The notes under the pieces were generated by a model. It had not been told where the DNA came from. It was given only the letters and a program-made list of their open reading frames with translations, and searched no databases. The position numbers were made by a program, and so were the translations under genes. Of a stretch of DNA of 22,590 bases, positions 1 to 6,540 are shown piece after piece; position 1 is the first letter of the stretch; the number at the start of each line of letters is the position of its first letter. The stretch lies in NCBI GenBank assembly GCA_015904075.1, contig JABMDH010000139.1, forward strand, positions 1 to 22,590, given 5' to 3'. The DNA is from Nitrospira sp. Lineage in GTDB: Bacteria; Nitrospirota; Nitrospiria; Nitrospirales; Nitrospiraceae.

Positions 1-274
1 GATCGATAATCCAGAGATAAGGCGATGGCGCCTGTTCAATCCGGCCTTGCTCTTCAGCCAGGACGCTGTGGGTTGGGAATCGTGCATGGATATGGTCGAT
101 GACGCATCGCTCTGCTGCATGGTCTGCGTCTGTGACGAGATTGATCGGGTTCTTATGTTCAATGTGGAACCCAGATCTGGTGCAATCCTGCAGAATCGCT
201 CCGGCCTTTTTCCCCGCCGCGACCGCAACATCCAGCAGAACGCTCACGGGAACATGGTCTGCAGAAGATAGCAT
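1..274 (-). CDS. Inositol monophosphatase family protein (N-terminal part, runs off left edge)
   Basis: Reading the minus strand from the ATG at 274 to the window edge gives 91 uninterrupted codons. The family hydrolyses inositol-1-phosphate or related sugar phosphates with Mg2+; bacterial members are often called SuhB. The visible N-terminal third has the expected order: a helix with AAGKKAGAIL (about residues 19-28), the NLVTDAD strand (about 45-51), FPTHSVLAEEQG (about 66-77) carrying the metal-binding glutamate pair, and WIID at the very edge, where the family continues into the DPLDGT motif. That metal site and the C-terminal half lie outside the window. No good Shine-Dalgarno precedes the ATG, so the start is the best available rather than certain. 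The exact substrate cannot be told from this fragment. Confidence 0.88.
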   Translation of the reverse strand, partial: MLSSADHVPVSVLLDVAVAAGKKAGAILQDCTRSGFHIEHKNPINLVTDADHAAERCVIDHIHARFPTHSVLAEEQGRIEQAPSPYLWIID

Positions 275-536
275 GCCGGATCATAGCATGTTGAGCGGGA
301 GAGTGAGTATGGTTTGAAATCAGGTTGTTCGGATGCTGCAGGGAACGGCCGAGATCGTTCTATTGGAAGCTAGATTTGTAAGTCATTGTAAATAATGGAA
401 TTATAAAATATGCTATGTGCCAACAAGGCTTCTAGCTGCATGCTATGCAATGATTACTTGCGAGAATAAAGTGTTTCTATAAAACAGATTAATTATTCAA
501 TAATAATATCTTGACATAGTTCACAAGCAATGCTAT
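268..536. repeat. Cluster of five ATGCTAT/ATAGCAT heptamers (possible operator array)
   Basis: The heptamer ATGCTAT, on either strand, occurs at 268-274 (minus), 283-289 (minus), 410-416, 440-446 and 530-536. Chance would give far fewer than one in this length. The first two form a direct repeat 15 bp apart and cover the start codon of the minus-strand phosphatase gene. The last overlaps the extended -10 element of the plus-strand promoter. This is the pattern expected of a regulator binding site, but no known regulator is recognised. Confidence 0.4.
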
Positions 537-539
537 AAA
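511..539 (+). promoter_or_regulatory. Sigma-70-type promoter for the HARE-HTH gene
   Basis: TTGACA at 511-516 is a perfect -35 box. A 17-bp spacer leads to TATAAA at 534-539, preceded by TGC, so it is also an extended -10. The predicted transcription start is near 546, about 20 nt before the GTG at 566. The surrounding 360-545 region is strongly AT-rich. Confidence 0.8.
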
Positions 540-565
540 GCAAGCATGCTTTTTGGAGCATGAAT

Positions 566-1078
566 GTGGAAGAGCTAACCGACATCCTTGTTGGCCTTGA
601 GCAACGGATCAGCGCCTACAAGAATCGCTTCCAGGAACTCGAAAAAAAGCGTCGTCGTCTCGACGACGAGATTGCCACTATTAAGAAGTATCTTGAGCTT
701 GCAGAAACGCTCTATCGAGTCGAGGCTGATAAAGCCAAGCTTGCCAGTCTTTCTACGCAACTGATCACGGATGACTCCAAAGGTGTCCGTCCTCTTCCGG
801 TCATGGATGTGACCGACCAATCACGCGAAATCCTTCTGGGGCGAAGTAAGTATGTCGGGAAAAGTGTCCCTGAAGCAGCGTACGAAATTCTTCGAGAGTC
901 AAATCGTTCGATGCATGCAAAAGAGCTTGTGCAGCGCTTGGGTGAAGGCGGGCTGCAGATTAAAGGAAAAACCCCGCTTACCTCGATCGCAACCTCGCTC
1001 AAACGCGATAGGCGTTTCAGGAAAGTCGGACCGAACACCTTTGAAGCGGTGGATGACATGTTGATTCAGGCTGTGTGA
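566..1078 (+). CDS. Coiled-coil protein with C-terminal HARE-HTH winged-helix domain
   Basis: A protein of 170 residues. The first ~65 residues are charged heptad-rich sequence predicted to form a coiled coil (LEQRISAYKNRFQELEKKRR is typical). Residues about 100-163 fit the HARE-HTH/HB1 winged-helix family (KSVPEAAYEIL, HAKELVQRL, TSIATSLKRDRRF, GPNTFEA), found in restriction enzymes, RpoE-delta-like proteins and chromatin factors. A DNA- or nucleoprotein-binding regulatory role is likely, but the target is unknown. Start choice: GGAG at 555-558 is only 1 nt from the ATG at 560 but 7 nt from the in-frame GTG at 566, so GTG is preferred; the ATG form would add two residues. The gene has its own strong promoter and an intrinsic terminator downstream at 1188-1229. 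It may bind the repeated heptamers upstream; this is speculation. Confidence 0.85.
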   Translation: MEELTDILVGLEQRISAYKNRFQELEKKRRRLDDEIATIKKYLELAETLYRVEADKAKLASLSTQLITDDSKGVRPLPVMDVTDQSREILLGRSKYVGKSVPEAAYEILRESNRSMHAKELVQRLGEGGLQIKGKTPLTSIATSLKRDRRFRKVGPNTFEAVDDMLIQAV

Positions 1079-1131
1079 CGATCTCTTGGAGTCCGTCAAG
1101 CAAACATGAATGCTGAAGGGGGGTGAGAGTC

Positions 1132-1170
1132 TTGGCAACAAAGAAAGCAGCAAAGAAGAAGAAGAAGTAA
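1132..1170 (+). CDS. Possible micro-ORF for a lysine-rich 12-residue peptide
   Basis: TTG at 1132 opens a 12-codon frame ending with TAA at 1168-1170 that would encode (M)ATKKAAKKKKK. A purine-rich Shine-Dalgarno (GGTGAG at 1122-1127) lies 4 nt upstream. An in-frame GTG at 1123 would add three residues. The reading is like the basic histone-H1-like tails that many bacteria encode. It lies between the HARE-HTH gene and the terminator, so it would be on the same transcript. The ORF is too short for coding statistics and could be chance. Confidence 0.35.
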   Translation: MATKKAAKKKKK

Positions 1171-1187
1171 TCCCCGCCCATGAATCA

Positions 1188-1229
1188 TACGCCGGGCGTG
1201 AGGCCACTCGCTCCCGGCGTAGTTTTTCT
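1188..1229 (+). terminator. Rho-independent terminator
   Basis: TACGCCGGG (1188-1196) pairs perfectly with CCCGGCGTA (1213-1221). An inner GTGAG/CTCGC stem (1198-1202 with 1207-1211, one G-T pair) closes on a GCCA loop. GTTTTTCT follows at 1222-1229. It ends the HARE-HTH transcription unit. Confidence 0.9.
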
Positions 1230-1343
1230 CACCGAGATTCTCCTTAAAAATTTGCCAGAATAAATTGCCTGACAGGCAGATGAGTCGTCTGCCCGCAATG
1301 AGCTTTGCCTCAGCCCATAGAAGTCGGGCCGAGGCGGCAATGA
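1230..1343. other. Short spacer between converging transcription units
   Basis: No gene is seen here. A 6-bp hairpin, GGCAGA (1275-1280) with TCTGCC (1288-1293), could help end lpxC transcription on the minus strand, but its following T-tract is poor. Confidence 0.3.
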
Positions 1344-2273
1344 TTAGGAAGCTTGAAGGGCGACTGAAGCCTGGAGGTGAGCCAGGTGCAGAGCAGGCTG
1401 CTGTTCTTCTTCGGTGGATTCCGTATTGAGTAATGCCCACTTCTCGGGTTGCTCGAGGATCCGTTGAACCAATCGTGTATGAAGAGCGTGTCCGGATCGT
1501 TCTGCAGTAATATGCCCGATAACTGACATGCCAAGAAGAGAAAAGTCGCCGATGAGATCAAGGATTTTATGGCGGACGAACTCGTTATGGAATCGAAGAC
1601 CGGATTGATTCACAAGGCCGTCTTTTGAGAGCACAACTGTGTTGTCTAATGTGCCGCCTCGGCCAAGCCCACGAGCCCACAATGCTTGGACCTCATGGAG
1701 AAACCCAAAGGTTCTTGCATCCGCAATTTGATCTTCAAAGGCGCTCGGAGAGCAGTCATGTTCATAGGTCTGAGTCTTGATAAGAGGATGATCGTAATGG
1801 ATTGAATAGGTGATACGGGAGGTGGATGCAGGTTCGATTCGTATTCTTTTCGATCCTTCTGATACCTCGATTGGCGCCATGATTTTCAGAAAAGGCTGTT
1901 TCCGATCTTGCGAGATCACTCCAACAGACCGAATTGAGCGAACAAACGGCGCAGCGCTCCCATCCATCACGGGGATTTCGCTTCCTGTCACATCAATATA
2001 AACATTATCAACTTCAAGGCCGGATAAAGCCGACAGTACATGTTCAATGGTTTTGACTTGGAATCCATTGCCGGTAATGGCTGTGCACAATTCGGTTGGG
2101 ACGCAATACTCAACGGAAGCTGTGAGAGAGGCGGTAGAATCGCCCCTCTGATTGACAAAAACCACTCCGGTATCGGGAGGGGCCGGTCTCAGCGTGATGT
2201 TTGCGGGTTGACCAGAGTGAAGTCCTACTCCCGAGCACGTCACCGCCGCTGCTAACGTCTGTTGGTTTCTCAC
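1344..2273 (-). CDS. lpxC: UDP-3-O-acyl-N-acetylglucosamine deacetylase LpxC
   Basis: Cytoplasmic zinc enzyme that removes the N-acetyl group from UDP-3-O-acyl-GlcNAc, the committed step of lipid A synthesis. The 309 residues match the usual length of about 300. Visible motifs: TIEHVLSAL with catalytic E77 and zinc ligand H78; SEIPVMDGSAAPF (98-110); the FGFLHEVQ segment and GLGRGGTLDNTVV (about 189-214); RHKILDLIGD with zinc ligands H235 and D239 and D243; and SGH with the catalytic histidine at 262. These agree with the positions of H79, H238, D242 and H265 in the E. coli enzyme. The start is GTG at 2273, with GGAGG 4 nt upstream. The gene stands alone on the minus strand, diverging from the export cluster. 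The last ~30 residues, rich in Glu and Gln, are the only non-conserved-looking part. It shows that the host makes lipopolysaccharide. Confidence 0.97.
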   Translation of the reverse strand: MRNQQTLAAAVTCSGVGLHSGQPANITLRPAPPDTGVVFVNQRGDSTASLTASVEYCVPTELCTAITGNGFQVKTIEHVLSALSGLEVDNVYIDVTGSEIPVMDGSAAPFVRSIRSVGVISQDRKQPFLKIMAPIEVSEGSKRIRIEPASTSRITYSIHYDHPLIKTQTYEHDCSPSAFEDQIADARTFGFLHEVQALWARGLGRGGTLDNTVVLSKDGLVNQSGLRFHNEFVRHKILDLIGDFSLLGMSVIGHITAERSGHALHTRLVQRILEQPEKWALLNTESTEEEQQPALHLAHLQASVALQAS

Positions 2274-2862
2274 GATTCCTCCGTCAAATCATGCACTGCA
2301 CAGCAAGTCATCAATTTTCAGACAAGTGTTAAGCAACATGTGTGCCAACATAAATACTTCGTATGATGTTGATATGTTTGTTAAAACTATAATTCTCACA
2401 AACTGCAAATTGTGGCTAAAACATCACAGTTGTGGTCTTTCATAGTTAAAGCAGAGGAATTGCCCTCAGTAACCAAGGGGGAGGACCGATTAAGTTAGGC
2501 TTCCATTTGGAGGCCCATAGTATCCACCGTCTTTTTCGTCCTGCCCCAATTGAAAAGGGAAATTATTAAGATTTTCCCTAAGGCCTCTCTAGATATCATC
2601 CGAAGAGAAAGAATACAGCACTGTTTTGTGGCGGTCAAAAATGAATACGCACTACTGTAACAGAGAACGCTGTTCTGCAGGTATTCACAAGGCCTCAGCT
2701 ATGGAGGCGTAAGCCATGTACGAAAAAACAAAAACAGATGACATCTAGCAGCAGGCGAGTATTCTGCTGAACAAGAGTATTTCGGCGGACTTTTGAGGCC
2801 GACTGGGTAGAGGTTTGTCTTAACAAATTGGCGTAGTAGGAAGTGGCGAGATCAAGAATCTC
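2274..2862. other. Divergent intergenic region between lpxC and the export operon
   Basis: No convincing protein gene is seen in these 589 bp. The lpxC-proximal part (2290-2460) is AT-rich. It contains a perfect TATAAT (2388-2393, plus strand) without a well-spaced -35 box, and two TTGTG elements 20 bp apart (2410-2414 and 2430-2434), each facing a CACA half (2397-2400 and 2425-2428), which could be operator sites. A hairpin with a 7-bp stem occurs at 2498-2515 (GGCTTCC/GGAGGCC). Another, GCCTC/GAGGC at 2692-2708, covers the Shine-Dalgarno of an 11-codon frame at 2716-2748. A third (GAGAT/ATCTC, 2848-2862) abuts the next gene's ATG. No known riboswitch was recognised. Confidence 0.4.
2716..2748 (+). 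CDS. Possible 10-residue leader peptide upstream of the export operon
   Basis: ATG at 2716 opens ten codons (MYEKTKTDDI) ending in TAG at 2746-2748. GGAGG at 2703-2707 gives an 8-nt spacing, which is good. The Shine-Dalgarno is half of a small hairpin, GCCTC (2692-2696) with GAGGC (2704-2708), so its translation could be gated. The peptide has no obvious attenuator-type codon run. It may be chance. Confidence 0.22.
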   Translation: MYEKTKTDDI

Positions 2863-4386
2863 ATGGCTATAGGGAAACGTTCTCGAGTCATTACCAATCT
2901 TGTGTTGGGGGGCCTGGTGGCTTTCGCTGCTATCGGTTTGACCGGATGCTTCATTAAACCGGTTCCGTTGACTGTGGATGAAGTGCGGTCCCGGGTCACA
3001 GAAGATCGGGCTGTTCTGACGCAGGATCAAGAGCCCCTCTCCGGTCCGATGGACCTCTATGAAGCTATGGCCCGCGCACTGAAGTATAACCTCGATGCTC
3101 GTGTCGAACTAATGCATAAAATGTTGTCGCAGACCCAACTTGATTTATCGCATTACGCGATGCTCCCGCGACTGGCGGCGAATGCAGGATTTGATGGCCG
3201 CAGTAATTATGCAGGAGGGGTTGCGCAATCATTGGTTACGGGGAGGCGGGTGCTTGAACCGTTTACATCGGCTGAAAAAACATTTTTTTCTGCCGACTTG
3301 TCTCTCAGCTGGAATGTCGTCGATTTTGGGCTTTCCTACATTCGAGCGAAACAGGCTGCGGATGATGTGTTGATTGCCGAGGAAGAGCGGCGACGTGTGG
3401 CCAATCGCGTCATACAGGATGTACGGGCCGCCTATTGGCGAGCTGTCAGCGCGGAGCGGATTCTCCCGTCCCTCAAACAACTAGATGAGTGGGTCAAGAA
3501 CGCTCTCGAGAAGGCCCAGGCCGTGCAAGATGAAAAACTCAGCGCGCCGATGGTCCCGCTGCAGTATAAACTCGACCTTCTGAATACGCAGCGCTATATC
3601 CAGCAGCTGTTCAGAGAACTTAACATAGCCAAACTTCAATTGGCTGCCTTGATCAATCTCCCCCCTGACCAGGAGAAAGACATTGTACTCATGGTGCCGG
3701 AGCGCGAGTCTACGACTATGAGTCTGCCCTCCGAGATGACGGTGCTGGAAGACCGGGCGTTGGAGGCGCGTCCAGAACTCAAGATGATCGATTATCGTCG
3801 CCGCATCAACGCGCATGAGGCTAAGGCGGCGATTTTGGAACTGATGCCCAGCCTGAACCTTATTGTCGGAGAGAACTACAGCAGTAACAAGTTCCTATTC
3901 AACAATCACTGGGCTGCGTATGCCGCGCGGGCGAGTTGGAATTTGCTGAATTTATTTCGGTATCCGGCTCGTACCAAGACGATCGATGCGCAGGATAAGG
4001 TTTTGCACACGCAGAATCTTGCGCTGAGCATGGCGGTCATGTCGCAAGTGCATGTCGGCATTGCGCAGGTTGCGCATGCGAAGCGAGAGGTCTCAACCGC
4101 GAAGCTGTACTATGAGACGCAGTCGCAAATTACTGAACAGGTGCGCGTGGCCTGGAGGTCATCCCGAGTCAGTGAACAGGCGGTGCTTCGCGAGCGGGTG
4201 GCCCAAGTGGCAGCTCAGCTTCGATACGATGCCGTAGAAGCAGAACTCCAAACTGCCTGGGCGTCACTGTTGGCGGCGATCGGGGAGGATGTTTTGCCGA
4301 ATAATCTGACGCAAGAGCAGCGCCTCTCCGATTTGGCGTTCCAATTGCGTGCTCGATGGGCAAAGGGGAAGGAGTCGATCAAATGA
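2863..4386 (+). CDS. TolC-family outer-membrane efflux lipoprotein
   Basis: Trimeric outer-membrane channel protein with a periplasmic alpha-helical tunnel, 507 residues, within the TolC/OprM size range. The N terminus is a lipoprotein signal: basic MAIGKRSR, a hydrophobic stretch and lipobox LTGC with the lipidated Cys at 29, as in OprM-type channels. Two halves each carry long amphipathic helices, and the first half includes DLYEAMARALKYNLDARVE, the usual TolC N-terminal helix pattern. The start is ATG at 2863; TAA lies in frame upstream and there is no near Shine-Dalgarno. AGGA at 2838-2841 sits 21 nt away, or 6 nt if the 2848-2862 hairpin is looped out. It is the first of four coupled genes, and its stop overlaps the next start in an ATGA. 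The role inferred is exit channel for the cargo of this cluster. Confidence 0.92.
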   Translation: MAIGKRSRVITNLVLGGLVAFAAIGLTGCFIKPVPLTVDEVRSRVTEDRAVLTQDQEPLSGPMDLYEAMARALKYNLDARVELMHKMLSQTQLDLSHYAMLPRLAANAGFDGRSNYAGGVAQSLVTGRRVLEPFTSAEKTFFSADLSLSWNVVDFGLSYIRAKQAADDVLIAEEERRRVANRVIQDVRAAYWRAVSAERILPSLKQLDEWVKNALEKAQAVQDEKLSAPMVPLQYKLDLLNTQRYIQQLFRELNIAKLQLAALINLPPDQEKDIVLMVPERESTTMSLPSEMTVLEDRALEARPELKMIDYRRRINAHEAKAAILELMPSLNLIVGENYSSNKFLFNNHWAAYAARASWNLLNLFRYPARTKTIDAQDKVLHTQNLALSMAVMSQVHVGIAQVAHAKREVSTAKLYYETQSQITEQVRVAWRSSRVSEQAVLRERVAQVAAQLRYDAVEAELQTAWASLLAAIGEDVLPNNLTQEQRLSDLAFQLRARWAKGKESIK

Positions 4387-5171
4387 GATTCGAAAGCCGA
4401 CACCTGCTTGGCGGTATGATTATGGCCGCGTGGTTCCTCATCTCGATATCGATTGCGACGGCTGCCGCCAAGTCGGACATCAAGCCCACCAGCAATGCGG
4501 CAGAACTCAGTACGATTCGAGGGGTGGTGAAAGCTACTGCCCAGGCCACGTTGGCCAGCCAGGTTCAGGGCCGAATCAGCCAACTTCCCTTTAAGGAAGG
4601 GCAGCGATTCAAAAAAGGGGCTCTTCTGGTGGCCCTGGACTGCTCAAAGTACGAGGCGGAACTGGCAAGTGCTCAGGCAGAATATCGAGGTAAGAAGAAA
4701 ACCTATGAGAATAATCTCCGGCTCTCCGAGCATCAGGCTGTCGGTACGCTTGAGCTCGAAATTTCAAATGCAGATGCAGACAAGGCCTTTGCTGTTGTGA
4801 AAGCGGCGCAGGTCAATGTGAACGGCTGCACGGTGCGGGCCCCGTTTCCCGGGCGCGTGGTTAAAACGATTGTGAATGAGCATGAGAATGTTTTTCCCAA
4901 TGATCAGCTCATCAGCCTGTTGGACGACAGCTTGCTCGAAATCGAGTTGATTTTGCCGTCGAGATCCCTTGCCTGGTTGCGGGTCGGCACGCCTTTTGAG
5001 TATGCCGTTGATGAAACCGGACGCCGGTATGCTGCAGTCGTTCAAGATATCGGTGCGAATGTCGATCCTGCAAGCCAGACGGTGAAGGTCAAAGGATTAT
5101 TTCGTGTCCAGCCTGACCATGTGCTTGCGGGAATGAGTGGAACTGCTTTATTCGAGGAGCCGGCACACTGA
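4383..5171 (+). CDS. HlyD/RND-type periplasmic adaptor protein
   Basis: Membrane-fusion (adaptor) protein of 262 residues linking an inner-membrane machine to the TolC-type channel. A signal peptide or membrane anchor spans about residues 8-29 (ends ATAAA). The first lipoyl half-domain is about 50-90 (GRISQLPFKEGQRFKKGALL), then a short helical hairpin (about 90-140), the second lipoyl half (TVRAPFPGRVVKTIVNEHENV), and a beta-barrel domain to the end. Short adaptors of this kind usually pair with RND or ABC pumps, but neither is encoded nearby. Start choice: ATG at 4383 overlaps the previous stop (ATGA) and has AAGGAG 8 nt upstream; an in-frame ATG at 4356 would lack these features and prefix a non-signal-like stretch. 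One base separates its stop from the next start. Confidence 0.9.
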   Translation: MRFESRHLLGGMIMAAWFLISISIATAAAKSDIKPTSNAAELSTIRGVVKATAQATLASQVQGRISQLPFKEGQRFKKGALLVALDCSKYEAELASAQAEYRGKKKTYENNLRLSEHQAVGTLELEISNADADKAFAVVKAAQVNVNGCTVRAPFPGRVVKTIVNEHENVFPNDQLISLLDDSLLEIELILPSRSLAWLRVGTPFEYAVDETGRRYAAVVQDIGANVDPASQTVKVKGLFRVQPDHVLAGMSGTALFEEPAH

Positions 5172-5172
5172 T

Positions 5173-6540
5173 ATGGCTACAGCCGAAGCGGTTACCCACA
5201 GCCCCCCTCAAAGAAGCACATCGTTTACCATGCTGCTTCAGCTGGAAGGGATGGTCCGTGCGGCTCGGACTCGGCAGGAGCTGCAATTCTTTTTTGTCAA
5301 TGAAACACGCCGGCTGGTCCCCTATCAGCAAGCCATTCTCTTGATTCCGCCAGCCCCATCGTCGCCACGCTATGAAGTGCAGGCGGCATCGAGCGTGCCC
5401 ATCGTCGATCGTACTGCGCCGTTGATGCAATGGACAGAACGATTGATTCAGGGGCTGCGAGCAATGTCTCCGGGCTCCGACATTCGCCAGGTTTCGGACA
5501 GTGATTGCCCTGAGGAATTGAGGCGGGACTGGAAGGAATTTACCCCGGGTCATGGCGTATGGTGCCCGCTCAAGCATCCTGATGGGCAGCTACTCGGCGG
5601 CCTGTGGCTTACGAGGGAACAGCCATGGGCAGACCATGAGGTGACAGTCCTGCAGCGTATTGGCGACGCGTATGCCTATGCCTGGCGAGCGGTGGGTGCA
5701 TCAAGCAGTCTTCAATGGCGATGGGGGCTGAGCCGGACTGTGACGTGGATACTTGCCAGTGCGATAGTGGGCGCGCTTGCCATCCCTGTTCCCATGTCAA
5801 CGCTGGCGCCGGCAAAGGTTGTCGCAAAAGACTCTGCGATCGTCAGTGCACCGATCGATGGTGTCATCTCGGATATTCTTGTCCTCCCCAATACGGTCGT
5901 CTCCGAAGGGGAGGTGTTGTTTCGGTACGAGGACACAACATTCAGGAGTGAGTATCAAGTCGCGGAACGGAATCTGGACGTGTCGATCGCTCAGTATCGT
6001 CGTGCCGCCCAAGGGTCATTTGTCGAAGCGGAGCAAAAAGCCGATGTGCCGCAGTTGAAAGCTGAAGTCGAATTGCGAGAGACCGAGCGAAACTACATGT
6101 ACGAACGCTTGACGAAAGTTGAGGTCAAGGCTGAACAAGCGGGGTTGTTGCTGTATGCGGATAAGTCCGATTGGATCGGAAAGCCAGTTGTAGTCGGTCA
6201 GCGTATCATGGAAATCGCAGATCCGAAACATTTGGAAGTCCGTATCGATCTCCCCGTCGAAGATGCCATTGTGTTGCGCGAAGGGGCTACGGTGAAGTTG
6301 TTTTTAAATGCCAATCCATTTACCAGCGTGGCTGCGACAGTCAGTCATGCGAGTTATCATGCCGAGGTCTTGCCGAACAATACGTTGGCGTATCGGGTGA
6401 TCGCTCAGCTTGAGCAGGGGGCATCGGAACTCCGAATCGGTTGGCAGGGAAGTGCCAAAATCTACGGGGAGCAGGTGTCGCTGTTCACCTATCTGTTCCG
6501 TCGTCCGATTTCCGCCCTTCGACCTTGGGTAGGCCTATGA
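5173..6540 (+). CDS. GAF-like domain fused to transmembrane segment and HlyD adaptor domain
   Basis: A 455-residue fusion. Residues about 20-175 resemble a GAF fold (FFVNETRRLVPYQQAIL, HGVWCPLKHPDGQLLGGLWL, then a helix with VTVLQRIGDAYAYAW). A single membrane segment follows at about 189-208 (WILASAIVGALAIPV). The rest is an adaptor: lipoyl half (SAPIDGVISDILVLPNTVV), a coiled-coil stretch, second lipoyl half (AGLLLYADKSDW) and a beta-barrel. The predicted topology puts the GAF domain in the cytoplasm and the adaptor in the periplasm, so a cytoplasmic signal or protein partner could gate the export machine. The ligand is unknown. The start ATG at 5173 is 1 nt after the previous stop, with GAGGAG 13 nt upstream; the in-frame ATG at 5137 lies inside the previous gene. 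The stop overlaps the next ATG (ATGA). Confidence 0.87.
   Translation: MATAEAVTHSPPQRSTSFTMLLQLEGMVRAARTRQELQFFFVNETRRLVPYQQAILLIPPAPSSPRYEVQAASSVPIVDRTAPLMQWTERLIQGLRAMSPGSDIRQVSDSDCPEELRRDWKEFTPGHGVWCPLKHPDGQLLGGLWLTREQPWADHEVTVLQRIGDAYAYAWRAVGASSSLQWRWGLSRTVTWILASAIVGALAIPVPMSTLAPAKVVAKDSAIVSAPIDGVISDILVLPNTVVSEGEVLFRYEDTTFRSEYQVAERNLDVSIAQYRRAAQGSFVEAEQKADVPQLKAEVELRETERNYMYERLTKVEVKAEQAGLLLYADKSDWIGKPVVVGQRIMEIADPKHLEVRIDLPVEDAIVLREGATVKLFLNANPFTSVAATVSHASYHAEVLPNNTLAYRVIAQLEQGASELRIGWQGSAKIYGEQVSLFTYLFRRPISALRPWVGL

Noticed and set aside
2461..2862. A c-di-GMP (GEMM) or other known riboswitch ahead of the export operon
   Set aside because: Several short hairpins exist but none of the conserved riboswitch core motifs could be matched.
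2695..3030. Minus-strand open frame across the TolC-like gene's 5' end
   Set aside because: It overlaps the signal peptide coding region and has no family resemblance or ribosome site.
4356..4382. Longer start for the HlyD adaptor at ATG 4356
   Set aside because: It lies inside the TolC-like gene and lacks a Shine-Dalgarno; ATG 4383 has AAGGAG 8 nt upstream and an ATGA overlap.
5137..5172. Longer start for the GAF-HlyD gene at 5137
   Set aside because: It overlaps the adaptor gene by 35 bp; ATG 5173 follows the stop by 1 nt with GAGGAG upstream.
6441..6536. Longer start for the M50 fusion at 6441
   Set aside because: The extra 32 residues overlap the previous gene out of frame and look non-coding; ATG 6537 overlaps the stop as ATGA.
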